Origin: Pirellulaceae bacterium
Lineage (GTDB): Bacteria > Planctomycetota > Planctomycetia > Pirellulales > Pirellulaceae
Length of the DNA stretch: 21,152 bases
Direction: 5' to 3'
Assembly: GCA_020846515.1 (NCBI GenBank)
Contig: JADLDX010000432.1
Span: forward strand, 1-21,152
Part shown: positions 8,025 through 13,627 of the stretch, piece after piece
Layout: each line of letters begins with the position of its first letter
How positions within the stretch are numbered: position 1 is the stretch's first letter
Translations under genes and position numbers: made by a program
The notes under the pieces: model-generated
Databases searched by the model: none
What the model was told of the DNA's origin: nothing
What the model saw: only the letters and a program-made list of their open reading frames with translations

Positions 8025-8954
8025 CTAAGCGGTCGTCGACGCAACGCTGGCGAGCCACTTCTTCGGGTTGTCATAGAGCAAGGTTTGGCGATCAGCTGCC
8101 GACAACCCCACGACGTTGGTCAACCAATGATCAGCATCGGCCATGGTAGCCGCGGCGCCTACAAAGTGCTCGCCATCTGGACTGCGTGCGCATTTGTCAC
8201 TGCCAACCTTGACCATACGATCGCCCAGCTGAAACTCGCCCGGTCCCAAACCAGCGGCGGCGATAGCATCGGAAACGACAGCAAGATGCTCCAACGTGGC
8301 GCATCGCAACAAGTTCTTCACCACAAACGACGGCAAATGCCATCCATCGGCAATGAAAGTAATCTTGAGCTGGCCGGCCAGACTCATCGCCCGCTGCAAT
8401 ATATTGTCGTGCCGATGCACGTGCTGGGGACAAGCGTTACCGATGTGTGTGAATAGCGTCAAACCGGCGTCGATAGATCTCTGTAAATCATCGACCGATG
8501 CGTCGGTATGACCGGCTGCTACCAAGATGCCACGATCCACCAAATGGCGAACCAGTTTATCCTGCGGATCAACTTCAGGAGCCAACGTCACTAATTTGAC
8601 ATGTCCGGCACCAGCTTGCAGTAGTTTATCCAGGGCTGCGACATCATCACCCAAAACGCAATCAGCCGGATGGGCTCCCACGTAACCTTTGACCCGGCTA
8701 ATAAATGGCCCTTCGACATGCAGACCACCGATAACCTCAGCCACCTGTCGATCAGCCTCGATCGCTCGAGCCACATTGGCCAGGCAAGCGCACATGGCCT
8801 CCAGGGGACCAGTAATCACCGTCGCCAATGCTGATTCAACACCGTCATCACGCATCGACTTGGCGGCTTTGATGATGCTGGCCTGGTCCAGCTTGGGGTC
8901 GTTAAAATCCACCCCCATAAACCCATTGACCTGAAGATCCACATACCGTTTCAT
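8025..8954 (-). CDS. nagA: N-acetylglucosamine-6-phosphate deacetylase, short form
   Basis: This amidohydrolase probably removes acetate from GlcNAc-6-phosphate, giving glucosamine-6-phosphate for the NagB product of the adjacent gene. Family motifs are clear: DLQVNG at 6-11 (NagA has Q in place of the usual HxH), HVEGPF with metal ligand E81, AGHTDAS with H149, THIGNAC with H170, IADGWHLP with H206, and VSDAIAAAG with catalytic D229. At 309 residues it is shorter than E. coli NagA (382): it starts right at the first barrel strand and lacks the usual N-terminal beta-sandwich portion. The nagB frame ends four bases upstream, so there is no room for a longer start. The C-terminus reaches DNPKKWLA. 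The function is likely but substrate choice could differ. Confidence 0.85.
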   Translation of the reverse strand: MKRYVDLQVNGFMGVDFNDPKLDQASIIKAAKSMRDDGVESALATVITGPLEAMCACLANVARAIEADRQVAEVIGGLHVEGPFISRVKGYVGAHPADCVLGDDVAALDKLLQAGAGHVKLVTLAPEVDPQDKLVRHLVDRGILVAAGHTDASVDDLQRSIDAGLTLFTHIGNACPQHVHRHDNILQRAMSLAGQLKITFIADGWHLPSFVVKNLLRCATLEHLAVVSDAIAAAGLGPGEFQLGDRMVKVGSDKCARSPDGEHFVGAAATMADADHWLTNVVGLSAADRQTLLYDNPKKWLASVASTTA

Positions 8955-8958
8955 GGTT

Positions 8959-9720
8959 TCAAATGCGCTCGCTTAAGGCCAGGGTCTGTTCGCTCAACAG
9001 GCAACTGCTGGTTGTGTCCAGGATCAACGTCGCCGCCTGGTGATGGCTCAGCGCCGAGGCGGGCACGTCCGGTGTCAGCTTGCCTTCCAATGTGGCCTTC
9101 ACTGCTTCGGCCTTGCGTCGGTCGGGGACACTACACAGGATACGATCTGCTTGCAGGATCTGATGAATGGTCATGCTGATTGCTTGGGTAGGTACCTGGT
9201 CTAATGTATCAAACCAGCCTTCGCCCACCTGCTGACGTCGACAAGCTTCGTCCAGTTCGACAACCTTGTAAACGTCCTTGGTTTCGAAGTCGGCCGGAGG
9301 ATCGTTAAACGCAAGGTGTGCGTTTTCGCCAATACCACATAACAGCAAATCGATTCGGCGACCTCTTAGTCGCTCCGATGCCAGGGCGATCAACTCGGGT
9401 GCTGGGATCGTACCGTCCAAGTACATAAACGATTTCAACGGCACTCGATCGACGAACCGTTGTTTCAAGTAACCGCAGAACGAGGCCGAATGCGTACTTG
9501 GCAATCCCAAATACTCATCCAAATGAAAGCCATTGATGCGTGACCAATCGATGCCCGTGGTTTGTATCAGGCAATCCAGAACTTCAAATTGACTGGAGCC
9601 AGTCGCCACAACCAAGTTGGCTTCAGGCTGGGTTGCTAGCACTTGTTGAAGATGAGCGGCGGCCACTGTGGCCACATACTTGCCCATGGCTGGTCGAGAG
9701 TCCGCGATCTTAATGAGCAT
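8959..9720 (-). CDS. nagB: Glucosamine-6-phosphate deaminase
   Basis: The 253-residue protein belongs to the NagB/6-phosphogluconolactonase fold and probably converts glucosamine-6-phosphate to fructose-6-phosphate and ammonia. Visible motifs are a phosphate-binding ATGSSQ near residue 40, HLDEYLGL with the expected proton-transfer aspartate D68, and GENAHLAFNDP (131-141), where H135 fits the catalytic histidine. The position of the E. coli GNDGH aspartate is asparagine (N133) and its later glutamate is aspartate (D140). GENxH forms occur in a known NagB subgroup, so activity is plausible. I chose the ATG at 9720 because GGAGGA lies six bases upstream and the fold starts there; the ATG at 9757-9759 has no such site. 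It is first in a two-gene operon with nagA, four bases apart. Confidence 0.88.
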   Translation of the reverse strand: MLIKIADSRPAMGKYVATVAAAHLQQVLATQPEANLVVATGSSQFEVLDCLIQTTGIDWSRINGFHLDEYLGLPSTHSASFCGYLKQRFVDRVPLKSFMYLDGTIPAPELIALASERLRGRRIDLLLCGIGENAHLAFNDPPADFETKDVYKVVELDEACRRQQVGEGWFDTLDQVPTQAISMTIHQILQADRILCSVPDRRKAEAVKATLEGKLTPDVPASALSHHQAATLILDTTSSCLLSEQTLALSERI

Positions 9721-9726
9721 CCGTAG

Positions 9727-9732
9727 TCCTCC
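9727..9732 (-). promoter_or_regulatory. Shine-Dalgarno site deciding the nagB start
   Basis: GGAGGA on the minus strand lies six bases before the ATG at 9720. It is inside the longer frame from 9759, which has no ribosome-binding site, so the shorter 253-residue product is preferred. Confidence 0.75.
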
Positions 9733-9759
9733 GGCGGGTAGTGATTGATTGTCAGCCAT

Positions 9760-10088
9760 CTTGATAGGCAGCGCTAGTCCAACTTTGGACCATTGTCGAT
9801 CAAAGGTCTCAATGCGGAAAACGGAACTGAATCATCATTCGGGCAAAACGATGATTCCAATTGTTTTTTATGTTCCCGGGAGCGCCAGTTGCTAACTGTA
9901 ACGCTTCACTCTGGCTTCAAACAGTGGGGGAAGTCACGCACTCCCTCGCGCTTGTTATCCCTGTTACTGGGACAAACTCCCAGAGTAGACACCCGCAGTC
10001 CGTGGCCGGTCTCGCTCGTGAACTCAACTACAAAGACGATCATCGCCCCCGCATGTCTGCCTCAATGGAACCTAGAATTGCATTAGGG
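9760..10088. other. Divergent intergenic region upstream of nagB
   Basis: This gap should hold the nagB promoter and the leader of the small zinc-ribbon gene. I see an 8-bp inverted repeat at 9829-9857 (separate entry), CAGTT-GCT-AACTG near 9887-9899, and CTGGGA-CAAAC-TCCCAG at 9967-9983. Two open frames across the region lack ribosome-binding sites and recognisable features. A small RNA cannot be excluded, but nothing shows one. Confidence 0.5.
9829..9857. promoter_or_regulatory. Inverted repeat upstream of nagBA
   Basis: GAATCATC (9829-9836) and GATGATTC (9850-9857) are perfect 8-bp inverted arms, 21 bases apart centre to centre, about two DNA turns. That spacing suits a dimeric repressor. 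The site is about 110-140 bases upstream of the nagB start. An operator for a GntR- or ROK-type amino-sugar regulator is a reasonable guess, but no regulator gene is in the window. Confidence 0.35.
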
Positions 10089-10117
10089 TTGACGCAGAAC
10101 CGGGCAGGCGCAATAAT
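10089..10117 (+). promoter_or_regulatory. Sigma70-like promoter of the zinc-ribbon gene
   Basis: TTGACG (10089-10094) and AATAAT (10112-10117) each match the sigma70 consensus at five of six positions, with an ideal 17-base spacer. Transcription would start near 10124, giving a leader of about 70 bases before the ATG at 10196. Confidence 0.6.
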
Positions 10118-10186
10118 CTCAGTCGCTAAATGGAAGCCGTTATCGCCATGAGCAATGTACTAGAATGTTCAGCCACTGCTCGACTT

Positions 10187-10191
10187 GGAGG
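10187..10191 (+). promoter_or_regulatory. Shine-Dalgarno site deciding the zinc-ribbon start
   Basis: GGAGG lies four bases upstream of the ATG at 10196. It selects this start over upstream in-frame ATGs at 10130 and 10148. Confidence 0.75.
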
Positions 10192-10195
10192 TTTT

Positions 10196-10420
10196 ATGGC
10201 GTCAGGAGCCCTGTTTATCAGGCCGTGCCCCACGTGTGGCCGCAATTTAGAAATCCACGTTGAACTGCTCGGCCGTTGGGTTCAGTGCTGCCATTGCAGT
10301 GCTGAATTCATAGCCAGTGCACGCAATGAAACGCCGTGGATTGACGATCGAGTGGATCGAGCGCTTGCCGAAGCAGCCCGCTACATGGCGTCTATCGAGC
10401 ACGCACCTAGTCGGCGGTGA
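10196..10420 (+). CDS. Small zinc-ribbon protein
   Basis: The 74-residue protein begins MASGALFIRPCPTCG and has two CxxC pairs: CPTC at 11-14 and CCHC at 31-34, separated by about 17 residues. This spacing fits a single zinc ribbon like the short ones found in many planctomycete and myxobacterial proteins. The C-terminal half (about 40-74) is charged and probably helical, with no catalytic motif. There is no signal peptide or membrane segment, so it is likely cytoplasmic. Nucleic-acid or protein binding is possible; the role is unknown. A strong promoter and GGAGG site support it as a real gene. It ends about 20 bases before the palindromic repeat array and converges with the FAD oxidoreductase gene on the far side. 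Confidence 0.75.
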   Translation: MASGALFIRPCPTCGRNLEIHVELLGRWVQCCHCSAEFIASARNETPWIDDRVDRALAEAARYMASIEHAPSRR

Positions 10421-10440
10421 GCCAACCCCGTGCCCCTAAC

Positions 10441-10492
10441 GACACAGGCAATCGGTGCTCATTAAACACTAGCATTGCCTGCCGCGTGCCCC
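10441..10492 (+). repeat. Decayed left half-unit of the array
   Basis: This copy has GACACAGGCAATCGG and later AAACACTAGCATTG, matching the left end of a full unit but with GCTAGC changed to ACTAGC and no leading GGGG. Its tail joins the next unit in the same way as the duplicate at 11164-11230. Confidence 0.6.
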
Positions 10493-10493
10493 T

Positions 10494-10660
10494 GGGGACA
10501 CAGACAATCGATGTACGGCTAAACGCTAGCATTGACTGACGCCGATCTGGTGAACAAATGCACCCTGGGATGCCGTGGGCCAACGCTGTCGCGCACGCGC
10601 AACGCCTCAGACGATGGCACGTATGCTTTGCTAGCACTATATATAATTTGGTGTGTCCCC
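10494..10660 (+). repeat. Full-length repeat unit 1 (167 bp)
   Basis: The unit starts with GGGGACACAGACAATCG (10494-10510), has GCTAGC at 10525 and 10630, and ends with GTGTGTCCCC (10651-10660). It aligns along its whole length with the unit at 11253-11418. Confidence 0.85.
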
Positions 10661-10669
10661 GGCTCGCTC

Positions 10670-10728
10670 GGGGACCCAGACAATCGCTGTGCGGCGAAAC
10701 GCTAGCATTGGCTGACGCCGATCTGGTG
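10670..10728 (+). repeat. Left half-unit 2
   Basis: It starts GGGGACCCAGACAATCG, has GCTAGC at 10701, and keeps the core start GCTGACGCCGATCTGGTG, then breaks off. It runs into two copies of a GGGAAACCATCCGGGG motif (about 10730-10763) found nowhere else in the array. Confidence 0.7.
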
Positions 10729-10759
10729 CGGGGAAACCATCCGGGGAGGGAAACCATCC

Positions 10760-10812
10760 GGGGACACAGGCACCCTTCAATTGCTAGCACAAAGCAGAAT
10801 GCGTGTGTCCCC
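10760..10812. repeat. Short palindromic unit (53 bp)
   Basis: GGGGACACAGGC at the left faces GCGTGTGTCCCC at the right, with a single GCTAGC at 10783 near the middle. The whole unit could fold into one imperfect hairpin. Confidence 0.75.
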
Positions 10813-10849
10813 GTGCCATATGTGTGCTCCTGTGCCATCAATGCGGAAC

Positions 10850-10900
10850 GGGGAAATAGGCAATGAGCTGTGCTAGCAACGAACAATTGCTGGTGTCCCG
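10850..10900. repeat. Short palindromic unit, decayed
   Basis: It begins GGGGAAATAGGCAAT, has TGTGCTAGCAAC around 10870, and ends GGTGTCCCG. Both ends are mutated relative to the other short units. A further GCTAGCAATCG at 10910-10920 follows as an orphan fragment. Confidence 0.6.
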
Positions 10901-10939
10901 GGCGTCCAGGCTAGCAATCGCTGGTTTGGCTAAAGGCAT

Positions 10940-10993
10940 GGGGACACAGACAAAGTGCGTTTGTGCTAGCAATAAACGATTGCGTGTGTCCCC
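10940..10993. repeat. Short palindromic unit, best preserved (54 bp)
   Basis: GGGGACACAGACAAAG (from 10940) faces ATTGCGTGTGTCCCC (ending 10993) around a single GCTAGC at 10965. Both arms are about 24 bases. This is the clearest example of the short form. Confidence 0.8.
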
Positions 10994-11075
10994 GGGTGTT
11001 TCAATCCAAGAGATGCTCGGTATGTGATTCGTGGCCATTCGCGTTTTTCGTGGCCAAGTCATTGTCGATCAGGAT

Positions 11076-11142
11076 AATGCTAGCATCGCCTCATCCGGAT
11101 CCGTGAGTAATTGCTAGCAAAAAAGGCAAAACCTGTGTCCCC
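11076..11142 (+). repeat. Internally deleted unit with right end
   Basis: Two GCTAGC (11079 and 11113) stand only 34 bases apart, against about 105 in full units. The right end TGTGTCCCC (11134-11142) is present, but the left GGGGACAC end is missing. Confidence 0.6.
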
Positions 11143-11163
11143 GGGCATGGTCTCCCGGAATGG

Positions 11164-11252
11164 CTAGCATTGCTTGCCGCGCGGCCACTGGGGACACAGA
11201 CAATCCCTGCACGGCGAAACGCTAGCATTGCCGACACCTTTCTGGCTCACAC
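11164..11252 (+). repeat. Half-unit duplicated from the array's left edge
   Basis: Positions 11164-11230 align with 10469-10534: both run CTAGCATTGC, TGCCGCG, CTGGGGACACAGACAATC, then AAACGCTAGCATTG. The copy shows that multi-unit blocks, not only single units, have been duplicated. After this the unit breaks off and the next full unit begins at 11253. Confidence 0.7.
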
Positions 11253-11418
11253 GGGGACACTGACAATCACTGATCTAGAAAATGCTAGCAATGCCGCTAC
11301 CGACTTGGTGGCATGCATGCAACCCTGGGATGTCGTGGACTATTGCTGGCGCTCTCGCGCAATGCCTGAGAAGTTGCCGCACTTGTTTTGCTAGCAATAC
11401 AACATGATGTGTGTCCCC
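11253..11418 (+). repeat. Full-length repeat unit 2 (166 bp)
   Basis: It begins GGGGACACTGACAATC, has GCTAGC at 11284 and 11390, the core motifs CCTGGGATGTCGTGG and GCTGGCGCTCTCGCGC, and ends GTGTGTCCCC (11409-11418). A right-end fragment with ATTTGCTAGCAAAAA follows at about 11440-11468. Confidence 0.85.
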
Positions 11419-11478
11419 GCAATCATTCTCTTCGCACGATTTGCTAGCAAAAACAGAGCAGGCCCCGGGCGCGCACGC

Positions 11479-11608
11479 GGGGACACAGACAATCGTTGCT
11501 CGGGAAAACGCTAGCATTGACGGATGCCGACTTGGTGAACGAATGCAAGCCGGGATGTCGTGAGCCCAATGCTGGCGCTCGTGCGCAATGCCTTGGACGC
11601 TAGTCCCC
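11479..11608 (+). repeat. Repeat unit with fused right end (130 bp)
   Basis: The left end GGGGACACAGACAATCG and GCTAGC (11510) are intact and the core is well kept. At the right, GACGCTAGTCCCC joins the start of a GCTAG directly to the terminal TCCCC, so the usual spacer of about 20 bases has been lost. Confidence 0.75.
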
Positions 11609-11610
11609 GT

Positions 11611-11691
11611 GCCAGGCCATGTGTGCCGATAATCCGACCTAGCTTGCTCATACGCATAGCAACATTGATCGGCCGCATTCAGGAGCCGCAT
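11611..11691. other. Gap between array and FAD oxidoreductase gene
   Basis: GCCGCATTCAG occurs twice, separated by GA, at about 11671-11694, running up to and just into the stop region of the FAD gene. No terminator hairpin is evident. Confidence 0.4.
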
Positions 11692-12960
11692 TCAGATAGA
11701 CAAATCCTCTATGATGGCTTCCGCGGCTCGGCGGCCGGAAACCATCGCACCTTCAATCGAAGCATTATCGCGATGATCACCGCAGACATAAATGCCTTCT
11801 CCGCAGCGCACCGGACGCTGCGGTTGATCAAGGGCAGGGCAGGTCTGATCGGGTAACGCATAGGCAATGCTATAAGTCCGCAAGTGTCGCCAAGTTTCCG
11901 CCTGCGCGCCATACCAATCTTTCAATTGGTTGCGAACTTGCTGCTCTGTCACCTCGATGGATGCACCTGAGCAAGTGTCCAGCACAGTCACTGAAATGAG
12001 ACTTGCACCAAAGGGCGCATAGTCGGATGACACGTTCGTAGGAACGCACAGGTTGTTGATCGGGCCCTGGCCATCACCATTGAGCACTAGGATCGGCTCG
12101 CGGAACGGCGGATGGGACGCGCTGTAGTAAAAACAGCGGACACTACGACCTCGAGTATTGGCCTGACTGGCTGGCAACAATCGCTGTGCCGAGGGACCAT
12201 CAACAGCCAAGACGATCCGGGGAGCAGTAACCTGCTGACCACTGCCTAGCGTCACCGCCCCCGGTGAAATTGCTACCACACTTTCGTTCAGCCGCAGTCG
12301 CTGCTTAGGAATTACACTTGCAAGTTGTTCTGGAATGGCTTGCATGCCCTGAGCCGGCAAACAGGCACGGCCGATGGAGAACATGCGGAAGACAAAGTTC
12401 AGCATGCGACTGGATGTGTTTAAATCTGCATCGAGAAAGATGCCACCCAAGAAAGGACGCAAGAAGCGATCGATCATCTGTGAACTGAACTTTAGCTGCT
12501 CAAGATGCTCGAGCGTCGTTCGCTCCGGGTCTCGCATGCGGTCAGCATAGCTGCCCGCCAAAGACTGGGAGCGTAATTTGGCGACGCGCAATTTATCCAA
12601 CACAGAGCCGATGTGGGTAAATAGCGATGTCACCGCCATCCAAGGCCTGCGCCATGGATCAGCCAGTTCATAGAAGCGACCGCCATAACGTACCCTGGCA
12701 CCGCTGACGAAGGCTTGCAATTGTAGCTCATCCAAATTCAACCAACGTCGCAGCTCCGGGTAACTGGACAGGAGCACTTGAAAGCCTCGGTCCAAGCGAA
12801 AGCCATCTACTACGTCCGTGCGTACGCGCCCACCCACGGCATCCGCCGCTTCCAAGATCACAAACGAAATTCCGTGCGTTTGTAGCTGCCTGGCGCAGCA
12901 TAAGCCAGCCAGGCCTGCTCCGATAATGATCACGTCTTGTTTCAATTGCTCGACTGGCAT
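11692..12960 (-). CDS. FAD-dependent amine oxidase/protoporphyrinogen oxidase-like protein
   Basis: This 422-residue flavoprotein opens with a dinucleotide-binding motif, DVIIIGAGLAGLCCARQL (9-26), followed by the ADP-ribose-binding E37 region and GGRVRT (43-48). This is the usual start of the amine oxidase, phytoene desaturase and protoporphyrinogen oxidase superfamily. The C-terminus has the second FAD motif, GIYVCGDHRDNASIEGAMVSGRRAAEAI (about 390-417, key residues G, D and the SIEGA turn). There is no signal peptide. The substrate cannot be named: similar genes are annotated as NAD(P)/FAD-dependent oxidoreductases in bacteria and plants, and an isoprenoid- or pigment-related role is only one option. 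The ATG at 12960 is right at the start of the fold. The gene is divergent from the Uma2-type gene, 60 bases away, and its 3' end faces the repeat array. Confidence 0.8.
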   Translation of the reverse strand: MPVEQLKQDVIIIGAGLAGLCCARQLQTHGISFVILEAADAVGGRVRTDVVDGFRLDRGFQVLLSSYPELRRWLNLDELQLQAFVSGARVRYGGRFYELADPWRRPWMAVTSLFTHIGSVLDKLRVAKLRSQSLAGSYADRMRDPERTTLEHLEQLKFSSQMIDRFLRPFLGGIFLDADLNTSSRMLNFVFRMFSIGRACLPAQGMQAIPEQLASVIPKQRLRLNESVVAISPGAVTLGSGQQVTAPRIVLAVDGPSAQRLLPASQANTRGRSVRCFYYSASHPPFREPILVLNGDGQGPINNLCVPTNVSSDYAPFGASLISVTVLDTCSGASIEVTEQQVRNQLKDWYGAQAETWRHLRTYSIAYALPDQTCPALDQPQRPVRCGEGIYVCGDHRDNASIEGAMVSGRRAAEAIIEDLSI

Positions 12961-13020
12961 CGTATCATCGTGGTAGGTAATAGTTGCGCTAGGTTGGTAG
13001 GCGTTTGAGAGATCGTTGCC

Positions 13021-13566
13021 GTGAGTTCAGCAACCCGATATGTACCCAATTATTCAATCGCAGACTACCGTCGTTGGGAAGGACGGTGGGAGTTGATTGA
13101 TGGAGTGGCAATCGCGATGACACCGTCGCCTTTTGGTCACCATGAACGCATTGTATCTCGATTGTCACGTGTACTGGGTAACCAACTGGACGAACTACCA
13201 TGCGAGTGTGAGGTTTACACGAATCTTGACTGGATCCTCGGAGCTAACACGGTCATCCGGCCGGACTTGATGGTAGTTTGTGGCGAACAACCTCAGCGGC
13301 ATCTTGAACAGCGACCAGAAATTGCCGTAGAGGTATTGTCCGAATCAACTAGAGAAAGTGATACGACCGTGAAGCGACGCTTGTGCCTTGAACACGGAGT
13401 ACCACATTATTTGATCATCGACCCCGAGGCGCGAACGATTGAACATGTCACGGCCCAGTCCTCTGCTGTTCATTATCAAGATCAGCCGATATTGATCAGT
13501 CTTCAGTGCGACGCCAAGCAGCCCATCTCCATTCAGGGTGATCGATTGTTTGATGAACGCGTTTAA
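13021..13566 (+). CDS. Uma2 family (DUF820) nuclease-fold protein
   Basis: The 181-residue protein fits the Uma2 family, which has a PD-(D/E)xK nuclease fold and is abundant in cyanobacteria and planctomycetes. Visible motifs are ELIDGV (24-29), PDLMVV with D82, AVEVLSEST with E104, K118 in DTTVKRR, and GVPHYLIIDPEARTIE (126-141). These are the expected catalytic-core positions, so the fold looks intact. The biological role of the family is unclear; links to transposable elements or DNA processing have been suggested from the fold, not shown here. The start is GTG, with only a weak GAGAG upstream and no good ATG before residue 33. It is a single gene, divergent from the FAD oxidoreductase and convergent with the M61 peptidase. 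Confidence 0.85.
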   Translation: MSSATRYVPNYSIADYRRWEGRWELIDGVAIAMTPSPFGHHERIVSRLSRVLGNQLDELPCECEVYTNLDWILGANTVIRPDLMVVCGEQPQRHLEQRPEIAVEVLSESTRESDTTVKRRLCLEHGVPHYLIIDPEARTIEHVTAQSSAVHYQDQPILISLQCDAKQPISIQGDRLFDERV

Positions 13567-13570
13567 CTTG

Positions 13571-13608
13571 CCAGCACTGTGACCAAACCAGCCCTGTGAC
13601 CAAACCAG
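13571..13608. repeat. 17-bp tandem duplication
   Basis: CCAGCACTGTGACCAAA (13571-13587) is followed by CCAGCCCTGTGACCAAA (13588-13604) and a partial third CCAG. The two copies differ at one base. It lies in the convergent gap after the Uma2 gene and before the peptidase stop at 13628. Confidence 0.8.
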
Positions 13609-13627
13609 ATATCAAGTGCACCAAAAC

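Larger units (their letters stand above)
10430..11610. repeat. Array of GGGGACAC/GCTAGC palindromic repeat units
   Basis: This non-coding stretch of about 1.2 kb consists of related units. A full unit runs GGGGACACAGACAATCG, about 15 bases, GCTAGCATTG, a core of about 100 bases with CTGGGATGTCGTG and GCTGGCGCTCTCGCGC, then TTGCTAGCA, about 22 bases, and GTGTGTCCCC. Two full, three short (about 53 bp) and several half or decayed units are present, and the long-type units all point the same way. Fifteen exact GCTAGC occur between 10525 and 11515. The array lies between convergent genes, and no transposase is present. The terminal inverted GGGGACAC/GTGTCCCC resembles REP- or MITE-like elements. 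Frames across it, up to 159 codons, simply translate the repeats. Confidence 0.9.

Noticed and set aside
9793..10151. Two plus-strand frames upstream of the zinc-ribbon gene
   Set aside because: They have no ribosome-binding site and no motif, and overlap the promoter of the zinc-ribbon gene.
11029..11056. TTCGTGGCCA written twice near 11029 and 11047
   Set aside because: A short direct repeat between units of the array, too small to interpret on its own.
10430..11610. CRISPR array
   Set aside because: The repeated parts differ in length and spacing, are themselves palindromic units of 53-167 bp, and no cas gene is in the window.
10407..11856. Several open frames of 67-159 codons on both strands across the repeat array
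   Set aside because: They translate the repeat units, with recurring peptide fragments from different copies, and have no ribosome-binding site, family motif or consistent strand.
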